DNA of 64,000 nt from VRUE01 sp963824215 (GTDB lineage: Bacteria; Actinomycetota; Thermoleophilia; Solirubrobacterales; 70-9), in assembly GCA_963824215.1 (NCBI GenBank), contig CAWGOE010000001.1, positions 1,054,001 to 1,118,000 of the forward strand. The letters run 5' to 3'. The notes beneath the pieces are model-generated. The model made no database searches. It saw only the letters and a program-made list of their open reading frames with translations, and was not told the origin of the DNA. Position 1 is the first letter of the stretch; every line of letters begins with the position of its first letter. The position numbers and the translations under genes are program-made. Below are positions 8,259 to 16,198 of this stretch, one piece after another.

Positions 8259-9677
8259 TCACTCCGCCGCTGGCACGCCTCCCGCAACCACGTTGACGAA
8301 GTTCTCCAGGTGCCGCGTGGTCCAGCACTCGAAGGCGCCGTCGCAGTAGCGCTCGTAGGCGGCCATCACCGAGTCGCCGTAGTTCCAGTAGAGCTTCGGC
8401 TCGGGGTTGAGCCAGAAGAGGCGGCCGGCACGCTCGGATACCTGGGCGAAGACCTCGGCATGGGGCTCGCGGCCGTTGGTGCGGGCGTCGCCGAGCACGA
8501 TCACGGTCGAGCGCGGGTCGAGGTCATCGGAGATCTCGGTGAGAAACTCCTGCCAGACGCGGCCGTAGTCGGTGTACCCGGAGACGTCGGCGACGCCGCC
8601 CTCGCTGGAGACGCGGCGGGCAATCTCGCGGAAGTCGCGCTCGTGCTCGAAGATCTCGGTCACCTCTGAGATCCGCTCGATGAAGACGAAGCTGCGCAGC
8701 TTGCGGAACGAGTCGTGCAGGGCGTGCAGGACCGAGAGGAAGAAGACGCTCGCCGAGGTGACCGAGGTCGAGACGTCGCAGAGGACGTAGATCTCCGGCC
8801 GGCGCGGCCGCTTCGGCCGGTAGCGCAGGTGCATCGGCACGCCGCCGGTCTCCAGCGAAGCGCGCATCGTCCGCCGCACGTCGACCGTCCGCCCCTTGCG
8901 CCGCCCCCGCTGCTCGCGGCCGAGCGTCGCCAGGCGGCGCTTCATCTGTGAGACGGCCCGGTGCACCGCCGCCAGGTCCTGGGTAGGGCTGGTCGGTAGC
9001 GCCCGGTCGAGCTCGGCCAGCGGCCGGGAGGGGGGGAGGGTCTCGGTGCGCTCGATTAGGTCGCGTTCGAGCTCGCGGCGCAGGTGGCGCTCGAAGCGGT
9101 TGAGCTGGTCGCGGTCGATCGGCGGCAGCTCGGCGGCACCGTCGACAGCCTCGCCCTGCGGCTGCGTCCCGGCCGAGAGCTCCAGCGTGCGCCTGATCCG
9201 CTGCACGTCGACGCCGACCACGCCCGAGCCCTCGCCCTGGCGGCCGAAGGCGGCGATCGCCAACCGTGCGAGGTCGCGCATCTCGCCATCGTTGCCCTCC
9301 ACGATCGCCTGGCGGATCTGCTCGCGCAGCTCGTCGATGTCGAGCCGCTCGGCGCCCTCGTGGCGCTGGCCTCCCTCGACGATGTCGCGCTCGATCGCCT
9401 CCGCCTCGGCGGCACGGAAGAACCAGCGCTCGAAGAGCAGCTCGAAGAGGCGCCGGTCCTCCTGGGACTTGGCGATCGTCGTCGCCAGCGCCTCGCGGAA
9501 GTCGTCGCGAGACTCCCAGGGGACCTGGTCGAGCGCGGCGAAGGCGTCGAGGATCTCCGAGGTGCCGACCGCCACCCCCTCGCTGCGCAGCTCCTCGCAG
9601 AAGCCGAGCAGCTTCGCCGCCAGCCCCGGCGGGCCGGTCTCAGCTCGCGGCCCGTAGGGGGAGGCCGCCGCGCTCAC
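8259..9677 (-). CDS. VWA-domain protein (CoxE-like)
   Basis: A 472-aa protein. The C-terminal half is a von Willebrand factor A domain with an intact MIDAS: DVSTS around residue 297, the Thr of GYTDYG, and the Asp of IVLGDARTNG. The N-terminal half is helical and charged with an Arg-rich linker, as in CoxE proteins. It is translationally coupled to the upstream MoxR-type ATPase (overlap of 4 bp). In other systems such pairs mature or remodel metalloenzymes and complexes; no CO-dehydrogenase genes are in this window, so the client is unknown. Confidence 0.85.
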   Translation of the reverse strand: MSAAASPYGPRAETGPPGLAAKLLGFCEELRSEGVAVGTSEILDAFAALDQVPWESRDDFREALATTIAKSQEDRRLFELLFERWFFRAAEAEAIERDIVEGGQRHEGAERLDIDELREQIRQAIVEGNDGEMRDLARLAIAAFGRQGEGSGVVGVDVQRIRRTLELSAGTQPQGEAVDGAAELPPIDRDQLNRFERHLRRELERDLIERTETLPPSRPLAELDRALPTSPTQDLAAVHRAVSQMKRRLATLGREQRGRRKGRTVDVRRTMRASLETGGVPMHLRYRPKRPRRPEIYVLCDVSTSVTSASVFFLSVLHALHDSFRKLRSFVFIERISEVTEIFEHERDFREIARRVSSEGGVADVSGYTDYGRVWQEFLTEISDDLDPRSTVIVLGDARTNGREPHAEVFAQVSERAGRLFWLNPEPKLYWNYGDSVMAAYERYCDGAFECWTTRHLENFVNVVAGGVPAAE

Positions 9678-10570
9678 CCCGCCTGCGTCGGCGCCGAGAG
9701 TTTCATTCCCACCCGCTCGGCGACTAGATCGATATCGGTGCGGTGCTTGACGATGATCGACATCGATTGCTCGAAGGTCTCGCGGTCGATGTCCTCGGCA
9801 CCCATCAAGAGCAGCGTCCGCGCCCAGTCGATCGTCTCCGCGATCGAGGGCGGCTTCTTCAGGTCGAGTGCCCGCACCATCCGCACCACCTCGACCAGTT
9901 GCCGGGTGAGCGACTCGGAGAGGTCCGGCGTGTGCAGGCGGACAATCTCCATCTCGCGCTCCAGCTCGGGATAGTCGAGCCAGAGGTAGAGGCAGCGGCG
10001 CTTCAGCGCCTCGGTCAACTCGCGCGAGTTGTTCGAGGTGAGGACGACGATCGGCATCGAGCTCGCCGACACCTGGCCCAGCTCGGGGATCGTGATCTGG
10101 AAGTCGGAGAGCAGCTCGAGCAGCATCGCCTCGAACTCCTGGTCGGTCTTGTCAATCTCATCGATCAGCAGGACGACCGGCTCGGTGCTGGCGATCGCCT
10201 GCATCAGCGGCCGCGCCAGCAGGAACTCCTCGCCGAAGATGTCGCCGTGGACCTCCTCCCAGCCGGACTCTCCGCCGGCCTGGATTCGCAGCAACTGCTT
10301 GCGGTAGTTCCACTCGTACAGCGCCTTGGCCTCGTCGAGGCCCTCGTAGCACTGCAGGCGGATCAGCTCGCGGCCGCTGGCGCGCGATAGCGCCTTGGCC
10401 AACTCGGTCTTGCCGACCCCCGCTGGGCCCTCGACCAGGACCGGCTTGCCGAGCCGCTGGGCGAGGAAAGAGACCAGCGCCGCCGGCTCGTCGGCGAGGT
10501 AGCTGGCGTTCGCCAGCGCTTGCTTAGTCTCGGCTACGGATGCGGGTGCCTGCGCCTCGGAAGCCATCAT
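9674..10570 (-). CDS. MoxR-family AAA+ ATPase
   Basis: A 298-aa AAA+ protein. Walker A is EGPAGVGKTELAKAL near residues 48-62, Walker B VVLLIDEIDKTD, sensor-1 region VLTSNNSRELTEALKRRC, and C-terminal helical lid. It is probably a chaperone that remodels a protein partner with the VWA protein encoded immediately downstream. ATG at 10570 is chosen; a second ATG lies 3 bp downstream, and there is no strong ribosome-binding site. Confidence 0.88.
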   Translation of the reverse strand: MMASEAQAPASVAETKQALANASYLADEPAALVSFLAQRLGKPVLVEGPAGVGKTELAKALSRASGRELIRLQCYEGLDEAKALYEWNYRKQLLRIQAGGESGWEEVHGDIFGEEFLLARPLMQAIASTEPVVLLIDEIDKTDQEFEAMLLELLSDFQITIPELGQVSASSMPIVVLTSNNSRELTEALKRRCLYLWLDYPELEREMEIVRLHTPDLSESLTRQLVEVVRMVRALDLKKPPSIAETIDWARTLLLMGAEDIDRETFEQSMSIIVKHRTDIDLVAERVGMKLSAPTQAG

Positions 10571-10652
10571 GGGTCGCGCTTCACTCGCGGCACGAAGAAT
10601 CAGATATGGACGTTTGCTCGTTCCGCACTCCAGGCGATGATAATCCGCCCCG

Positions 10653-10874
10653 GTGCCCGACCTCGCCCTCTCCCTCGCCTCGCTGCTTCCGCACAGCGCC
10701 GGTCCCTACATCGCGCTGGTGCTGATCGGCTTTGCGGTCGGCATTCTCGGCCACCTCAGCACGTCACGCTGGCTGATCGTCGCCGGCATCGTCTTGATCT
10801 TCCTCGGCGCCTTCCTCTTCCCGCTGGCGCTCAACCTGACCGAGTCGACGCCGCCGGAGCTTAGGAACCGCTAA
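10653..10874 (+). CDS. Small two-TM membrane protein
   Basis: A 73-aa protein with two hydrophobic helices (YIALVLIGFAVGILGHL and LIVAGIVLIFLGAFLFPLAL) and a short polar C-terminus. It starts with GTG and is divergent from the moxR gene. No family recognised. The clean two-helix design and the gap it fills support it being a gene. Confidence 0.55.
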   Translation: MPDLALSLASLLPHSAGPYIALVLIGFAVGILGHLSTSRWLIVAGIVLIFLGAFLFPLALNLTESTPPELRNR

Positions 10875-10892
10875 GAACAGCCGCTAGCCTTA

Positions 10893-10919
10893 CCATCCCG
10901 CCCATCCCGCCCATCCCGC
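10893..10919. repeat. Three tandem 9-bp repeats
   Basis: CCATCCCGC occurs three times without spacing (10893-10919), immediately before the ribosome-binding site of the next gene. It would lie in the leader or promoter of the lipoprotein gene; copy number could vary between strains. Confidence 0.7.
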
Positions 10920-10953
10920 AACCGCATTGCCGACCTTCCAGGAGGCCACCGCC

Positions 10954-11988
10954 TTGAGCCGAGCTCGTTTCCTCTGCACCTTCGCCGCAGTCGTGGCGCT
11001 TCTCGCAGCGACGAGTGCCTTGGCAGCCTGCGGGGGAGGCAGCGACAAGAGCGATGAGAGCCCGCAGACGGTCCTCGACGAAGCGACCTTGGAGGGAATC
11101 GAAAGCGGCGACATCGACCTTTCCCTGGGTCTCAACGCGCAGGGTCCGGAAGGGGGCACGGTCGAGGCCAGCCTCTCCGGCCCCTTCCAGGGAGAAGGTG
11201 CGGGCAGCCTCCCTCAGCTGGACATCGACGCCAAGGCAAAGGGCTCGATCGACGGCGAGGACGTCGACTTCGAGGGCGGGATCGTGCTGCTGCCAAACAG
11301 CGCCTACGTCAACTACGAAGGGATCGAGTACGAAGTCGATCCGACCACCTTCGCCTTCCTCGAATCAGCGCTGAACCAGGCTCAGCGTGAAGGCGGCGCC
11401 CAGCCCGGCTCGGCCGGCGCCGCGGCCTGCCAGGAAGAAATCGGCAAGCTGAAAGTCGCCGACTTCGTCGAAAACGGGGTCAATGAAGGTAGCGCCGACG
11501 TCGCCGGTACGAGCACGACCAAGGTCAGCGGCGACCTCGAGGTCTCGGCCGCGATTGACGCGGTCCTCGAAGTGGCCGAAAGCCAGCCCTGCCGCGCGCA
11601 GTTGGCCGGCGCTGGCCCGCTGCCCTCGAAGTCGGAAATCGAAGACGCAAAGGACGAGGTCGGCAGCGCCGTCAAGACCGCCCAAGCAGATGTTTATGTC
11701 GGCGACGACAACATCGTGAGGCGGCTCGAGCTGCAGCTGAAAATCGAACCTGAGAACGATGGCAAGGGCCCCAAGCAGATTGAGATCGACCTCGACTTGA
11801 CGCTGAGTGGCGTCAACGAGGAACAGAGCATCTCCGCGCCCGAAAACGCCAAACCCCTCAGCCGCCTCTTTTTGAAGCTCGACGTCAACCCACTCGAACT
11901 GCTTGGCCTGCTGCAAGGGGAAGAAGGCGGCAAAGGCCTTGACGAACTGTTCGAAGGGCTAGGCGTGCCCGGCGGCCTGGCCGGCTGA
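10954..11988 (+). CDS. LppX/LprG-like secreted lipoprotein
   Basis: A 344-aa lipoprotein. The start chosen is TTG 10954 with AGGAGG 8 nt upstream, giving the signal MSRARFLCTFAAVVALLAAT and lipobox LAAC. The mature part alternates short beta strands (DIDLSLGLNAQG, KAKGSIDGEDVDFEGG, VSGDLEVSAAIDAV, RRLELQLKIEPEN). That is the look of LolA/LppX/LprG-type lipoproteins, which bind lipids in a half-barrel. Its cargo is unknown. The next gene starts 13 bp downstream. Confidence 0.65.
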   Translation: MSRARFLCTFAAVVALLAATSALAACGGGSDKSDESPQTVLDEATLEGIESGDIDLSLGLNAQGPEGGTVEASLSGPFQGEGAGSLPQLDIDAKAKGSIDGEDVDFEGGIVLLPNSAYVNYEGIEYEVDPTTFAFLESALNQAQREGGAQPGSAGAAACQEEIGKLKVADFVENGVNEGSADVAGTSTTKVSGDLEVSAAIDAVLEVAESQPCRAQLAGAGPLPSKSEIEDAKDEVGSAVKTAQADVYVGDDNIVRRLELQLKIEPENDGKGPKQIEIDLDLTLSGVNEEQSISAPENAKPLSRLFLKLDVNPLELLGLLQGEEGGKGLDELFEGLGVPGGLAG

Positions 11989-12001
11989 GCGCGATAGCCC
12001 T

Positions 12002-13003
12002 GTGAACGTTCTACTGCTGTTCGTCAGCTTTGCGGTAATCCTCGCCGGCGCGCTGCTTTTCACCAACGCCGTCGAGTGGATCGGCCACCGGCTAAAGCTC
12101 GGCGAAGGGGCGGTGGGCAGCGTCCTGGCCGCGGTGGGCACGGCTATGCCGGAGACGCTGATCGCGATCGTCGCCTTGATCGGGGCGAAGGAGGGGGCTG
12201 ACCAGGTCGCGATCGGGGCGATCGTCGGTGCTCCCTTCCTGCTCGGCACCCTGGCGATGGGCCTGGTCGGCCTTTTCGCCTATCTCTACCGCGACCGTCG
12301 CGAGCAGGGGCTGAAGCTGAACGCGCACGGGCCGACGCTGGAGCGCGACCTGATCTTCTTCCTGATCTTCTTCGCTCTCTCGCTGGCGTTGGCCTGGGGT
12401 GCGCCGGAGGCGGTTCGCTACCCGGTGGGGATCCTCGTCTTGCTTGCCTACCCCTTCTATATCTGGCGCACGCTGCGCCGCAGCGGCGAGGTCCAGGACC
12501 ACGGGTCCCTCGATCCGCTGGTCTTCGAGCGGCGGGCCGAGTTCCGCACCAACCCGGGGTTGGCGCTCTGCATCATCCAGCTCCTGGTCGGCCTGGGGGC
12601 GATGGTCGGTGGCGCCCACCTTTTCGTCGAGGAGCTGCTCCACATCGCCGACAGCCTCGGCATCGAGGCGGTCGTGCTGGCGCTGATCCTCGCCCCGCTG
12701 GCGACCGAGCTCCCCGAGAAGGTGAACAGCTTCTTCTGGGTGCGCGAGGGCAAGGACTCGCTCGCGCTCGGCAACATCACCGGGGCAATGGTCTTCCAGT
12801 CGACGGTGCCCTTTGGCATCGGACTGCTGTTCACGACCTGGACGCTGAGCCTGAACGCCGCACTCTCGGTTGTGCTCGGCCTCGTCGGCGGCTTCCTCGC
12901 TTACGAGATGCTGCACCGCCGCGACCGCTTCTCCTTGCCCGCGGTGGTCACCTGGTTCGCCCTCTACGCGGCCTTCATCGTGGTCGTCGTCGTGCGCGGC
13001 TGA
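12002..13003 (+). CDS. Sodium/calcium exchanger family (CaCA) transporter
   Basis: A 333-aa membrane protein of the cation/Ca2+ exchanger superfamily. The two alpha repeats are visible as VGTAMPETLIAIVALIGA in the first half and LAPLATELPEKVNSFFWV in the second half. Each has the G/A-T-x-x-P/L-E acidic site used for cation binding. About ten hydrophobic segments surround a charged loop of about 40 residues. The ion transported cannot be fixed from sequence. The start is a GTG. Confidence 0.82.
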   Translation: MNVLLLFVSFAVILAGALLFTNAVEWIGHRLKLGEGAVGSVLAAVGTAMPETLIAIVALIGAKEGADQVAIGAIVGAPFLLGTLAMGLVGLFAYLYRDRREQGLKLNAHGPTLERDLIFFLIFFALSLALAWGAPEAVRYPVGILVLLAYPFYIWRTLRRSGEVQDHGSLDPLVFERRAEFRTNPGLALCIIQLLVGLGAMVGGAHLFVEELLHIADSLGIEAVVLALILAPLATELPEKVNSFFWVREGKDSLALGNITGAMVFQSTVPFGIGLLFTTWTLSLNAALSVVLGLVGGFLAYEMLHRRDRFSLPAVVTWFALYAAFIVVVVVRG

Positions 13004-13051
13004 GGCACTCCGGTACGGCAAGGGTTTCGGCGCGGGCACAAGTGCGCTACG

Positions 13052-13675
13052 GTGAAGGTGATGCCCCCCTCTAGCAGGGTCGAGGAGGTAGCGGAGCGCT
13101 CCCTACTGGTTCGCCAGGCGCTCGCAACGGCCCGAGAGCTGCACGAGGGGACGGTCCGCGATGTCGGCGACGACGTTCCCTTCATCGAGCATCCGCTGGC
13201 CGTTGCCGAGTTGCTCGTCGAGCACCGGATGGGCGACCAAGTGATCGCAGCGGGTTTGCTCCACGACACGCTCGAGTACACCCCGCTGGGCCTCGACACC
13301 CTGCGCGAGCGCTTCGGCATGAAAGTGGCGCTGGTCGTCTGCGCGCTGACCGAAGACTTCGAGATCGACGACCACGAGGAGCGCAAGCGCGAGCTCCGCC
13401 GCCGGGTCGCCGCGACCGGGATCGAGGCGCAGCGGGTCTTCGCCGCCGACAAGATCGCCAACGTGATCGAGACGCGCGACGACTACGTCCTCTGGCAGGA
13501 GGATCTCGACGCAGGTCTGCTGGTCGACCTCGACCACCAGATCCTGGCCTGGGAGTACGACATGGAAATGCTGCTCGAGGCCGACGAACACGAGCCCCTG
13601 TTCAAGCTCCTGCCCGAGGAGCTGATCGGCCTCTGGGACCAGCGCTGCGCGCAGATGCGCGCCGACTCGCCGTGA
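13052..13675 (+). CDS. HD-domain phosphohydrolase (SpoT-hydrolase-like)
   Basis: A 207-aa protein with the metal-binding pattern FIEHPLAVA, then AAGLLHDTLEYT (the HD pair), and AADKIANV for the distal Asp. This order is that of the hydrolase half of RelA/SpoT-type enzymes and small stand-alone HD_4 proteins. It might hydrolyse a nucleotide such as ppGpp, but no synthetase domain is present and the substrate is not proven. GTG 13052 or ATG 13061 could start it. Confidence 0.75.
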   Translation: MKVMPPSSRVEEVAERSLLVRQALATARELHEGTVRDVGDDVPFIEHPLAVAELLVEHRMGDQVIAAGLLHDTLEYTPLGLDTLRERFGMKVALVVCALTEDFEIDDHEERKRELRRRVAATGIEAQRVFAADKIANVIETRDDYVLWQEDLDAGLLVDLDHQILAWEYDMEMLLEADEHEPLFKLLPEELIGLWDQRCAQMRADSP

Positions 13676-13738
13676 GCCAGATGGAGCCCTGTCCCTTCGG
13701 GACGCCGGGAGAGCATTTTGCTATAAGCTTTCCGAGTA

Positions 13739-14524
13739 ATGGGGAGCGTAGTCGAAGTCCCACCTGACTGGTACCGCTCCGGCTTTCCGCCGATTACGGC
13801 GGCGATGCCTTGGGCCGACCGCACTGAGGCGGAAGTCGACCGGGGGATCATGATGCTGCGGCCGCAGGGCGGCGAGCGGGTACTGGACCTCGCCTGTGGA
13901 ATCGGGCGTCACTCGCTGGAGCTGCGGCGGCGCGGCTTTGAGGTGGTCGGTGTTGACATCTCGCCCGACCTATTGGAGATGGCCGAGCGCGAGGCGGAGG
14001 CACAGTCGCTCGAGATCACCTTCATGCAGGCTGACCTCCGGGAGCTTGACCTCCGCGACGAGTTCGACCTCGTGCTCAGCCTCAACGACGGCGCTGTCGG
14101 CTACTTCGAGACCGACGAGGAGAACCACCGCACCTTCGAGGTCATCGCACGAGCGCTGCGCGAGGGTGGTGGCCACCTGATGCAGCTGCCGAACGCGCTG
14201 CATGCCGAGAAGAACCTGCCGAAGAAATCGTGGATCGTCGGCGAGTCGACGCTCGAACTCAGCGACCACCACTGGAACGCCGAGGATCGCTACATCGAAG
14301 GCTCGACCGTGCCGATTCGCTTCGGCGAGGTCTTCGAGAAATACGAGGAGATCCCCTTCCGCCAGCGCCTCTACACCGTCGAGGAACTGGCCGAGATCTA
14401 CGACTCGGTCGGCATGCGCCTCGCCAACACCTTCGCCGGTAGCGGCAAAGCCCGCAAGCCGAAGCCCAATCAGTTCGAGATCTTCGTTGAGGGCCGCAAG
14501 GGCCCCATCGATCGAGCGGCCTGA
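13739..14524 (+). CDS. Class I SAM-dependent methyltransferase
   Basis: A 261-aa Rossmann-fold methyltransferase. Motif I VLDLACGIGRHSLEL binds S-adenosylmethionine, followed by VVGVDISPDLLEMA and the LVLSLNDGAVGYF strand. Substrate is unknown. Pieces of a closely similar gene lie in decayed form at 28.57-28.71 kb beside an IS element, so the family existed twice in this genome. It stands alone, with the pilT promoter region directly downstream. Confidence 0.8.
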   Translation: MGSVVEVPPDWYRSGFPPITAAMPWADRTEAEVDRGIMMLRPQGGERVLDLACGIGRHSLELRRRGFEVVGVDISPDLLEMAEREAEAQSLEITFMQADLRELDLRDEFDLVLSLNDGAVGYFETDEENHRTFEVIARALREGGGHLMQLPNALHAEKNLPKKSWIVGESTLELSDHHWNAEDRYIEGSTVPIRFGEVFEKYEEIPFRQRLYTVEELAEIYDSVGMRLANTFAGSGKARKPKPNQFEIFVEGRKGPIDRAA

Positions 14525-14530
14525 GTGGAC

Positions 14531-14567
14531 TAATGAACCTGGGCGTCCCGGCCGATAAAGGCCGGGA
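14531..14567 (+). promoter_or_regulatory. WhiG/sigma-28-like promoter and start-codon hairpin at pilT
   Basis: GCCGATAA (14551-14558) equals the -10 consensus of FliA/WhiG sigma factors. TAAT (14531-14534) lies 16 nt upstream, close to the TAAA -35 core with the expected 15-16-nt gap. The same -10 also forms the loop side of a perfect 8-bp hairpin (14546-14553 with 14560-14567) whose last base is the A of the pilT ATG. Transcription would begin at or just before the ATG, so the message may be leaderless. Confidence 0.5.
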
Positions 14568-15673
14568 TGTTCGAGATCGACTCAGCGCTGCGCACCCTCG
14601 TCGAGCGGGGCGGCTCCGACCTGCACGTGAAAGTGGCGGCCCCGCCGACGATCCGTCTGCACGGTGAGCTCGTGCCCCTGGACGGCCACGAGCCGCTTAG
14701 CGGCGAGGACACCGAGAAGGCCTTCCACAACATCGCCGAGGTCCGCTCGGTGACCGAATTCGAGCAGGAGGGCGAGGCCGACTTCTCCTACGCGATCCCT
14801 GGTCTCTCGCGCTTCCGCGTCAATACCTTCAAACAGCGCGGCTCGACCTCGATCGTCTGTCGCGCGATCCCCTTTGAAATCCGCTCGGTCGAAGAGCTCG
14901 GCCTGCCCGAGGTCGTCACCAACCTGGCCGAGGAGCAGCGCGGGATCATCCTCGTCACCGGCACCACCGGCTCGGGTAAGAGCACGACCCTGGCGGCGAT
15001 GATCGACCACATCAACCGCACCCGGGCGCACCACATCGTCACGCTCGAGGACCCGATCGAGTACCTGCACGAAGACAAAGGCTCGATCGTCAACCAGCGC
15101 GAGGTCGGCTCCGACACCAACAGCTTCGCCCGTGCGATGCGCCGCGTCCTGCGCCAGGACCCCGATGTGATCCTGATTGGCGAGATGCGCGACGAGGAGA
15201 CGGTGCGCACCGCGCTTTCCGCGGCGGAGACCGGCCACCTGGTCCTCTCCACCGTCCACACCCTCGACGCCACCGAGACGATCAACCGCATCATCGACTT
15301 CTTCCCACCCCACCTACAGCACCAGGCACGGGTGATGCTCGCCTCGACCCTGAAGGGCGCGATCGCGCAGCGCCTCGTCCCCGACATCAGCGGCGAGGGC
15401 CGGGTGCCGGCCTCGGAGGTGTTGGTCGTAACCGGCCGCGTCCAGGACCTGATCCTCAACCCTGAGGAGACCGGCAAGATCACCGAGGTGATCGCCGAGG
15501 GCGAGTATTACGGCATGCGGACCTTCGACCAGTCGCTGCTGCGCTACGTGATGGAGGGCAAGATCGCCGAGCAGGTCGCGCTCGACTACGCCTCCAGCCC
15601 GCACGACTTCAAACTGATGCTGGCCGCTGGCGGCCAGCGCGCCAGCGGCATCGAGCAGCTCGAGAGCGCCTGA
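14567..15673 (+). CDS. pilT: Type IV pilus retraction ATPase PilT (first copy)
   Basis: A 368-aa hexameric ATPase expected to depolymerise pili at the inner membrane. Motifs include SDLHVKVAAPPTIRLHGEL near the start, Walker A VTGTTGSGKSTTLAAMI, the Asp box TLEDPIEYLHEDKGSIVNQR, Walker B RQDPDVILIGEMRDEET, and the His box GHLVLSTVHTLDATETI. AIRNLI, usual in PilT, is replaced by VQDLILNPEETGKI. It is encoded alone, far from the main pilus locus, which has its own pilT at 53.2 kb. The start overlaps the putative sigma-28-like promoter, with no room for a ribosome-binding site. Confidence 0.9.
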   Translation: MFEIDSALRTLVERGGSDLHVKVAAPPTIRLHGELVPLDGHEPLSGEDTEKAFHNIAEVRSVTEFEQEGEADFSYAIPGLSRFRVNTFKQRGSTSIVCRAIPFEIRSVEELGLPEVVTNLAEEQRGIILVTGTTGSGKSTTLAAMIDHINRTRAHHIVTLEDPIEYLHEDKGSIVNQREVGSDTNSFARAMRRVLRQDPDVILIGEMRDEETVRTALSAAETGHLVLSTVHTLDATETINRIIDFFPPHLQHQARVMLASTLKGAIAQRLVPDISGEGRVPASEVLVVTGRVQDLILNPEETGKITEVIAEGEYYGMRTFDQSLLRYVMEGKIAEQVALDYASSPHDFKLMLAAGGQRASGIEQLESA

Positions 15674-15694
15674 AGCTCTCGAGCTGCAGCGGGC

Positions 15695-16087
15695 TCAGCT
15701 AGCCATCGGGTCCGGCTCGCCCAGCTTGGAGACGTCCGGAGGCCGGTAGGCCTCGCCGGGGATCCCGCCGAGGACGAGCAGGCGGATGCCCTCGCCTCCG
15801 GGCCAGACCTTGCGCTTGGTGCCGGCGGAGACGCGGGCGACGTTGTCGGCATCGAGTGGGAAGCGCTCGCCGTCAATCTCGATCTCGCCACCGCCGCGCA
15901 GCGCCATGAAGACCTCCTCCTGCCCGTCTCCGGCGTGATCGTGCTCGGGGTAGTTCTCGAAGTTGGCGGGCATGTCGATGATCTGCATGCCAAACGACTC
16001 GACTCCCAGCTCCGCTCGGGCCCGCTTGAAGGAGCCCAGGTAGATGGCCTCCATCTCGTCGATCTTCTTCACCGCGTGGGTGCTCAT
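15695..16087 (-). CDS. Cupin-domain protein
   Basis: A 130-aa single cupin. The metal-site motif reads YPEHDHAGDGQEEVFMAL, followed by GGGEIEIDGE and a second strand set ending in LLVLGGIPG. The start chosen is the ATG with GGGAGGAAT upstream; a 16-residue longer frame lacks this site. It converges on pilT. No substrate or partner is evident; such stand-alone cupins can be enzymes or small-molecule sensors. Confidence 0.75.
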   Translation of the reverse strand: MSTHAVKKIDEMEAIYLGSFKRARAELGVESFGMQIIDMPANFENYPEHDHAGDGQEEVFMALRGGGEIEIDGERFPLDADNVARVSAGTKRKVWPGGEGIRLLVLGGIPGEAYRPPDVSKLGEPDPMAS

Positions 16088-16198
16088 CTCTATTCCTCCC
16101 GGTCTTGGGCCCGCTGGGGCCGGCTTTGCCGACATCTTCTCGCACTTTGGACTTCAAAGCAGAGACCCACCCGCCTCGCTTCCAGCTAGCTTTGCTGT

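Noticed and set aside
6893..8287. 464-aa minus-strand frame across the toxin-antitoxin region
   Set aside because: It runs antisense to DUF2283, VapB and VapC and has no domain; only the short Cys-rich frame at 7339-7542, in a different frame, looks real.
12092..13039. 315-aa minus-strand frame opposite the CaCA exchanger
   Set aside because: Antisense shadow; the plus strand has the two conserved alpha repeats and membrane helices.
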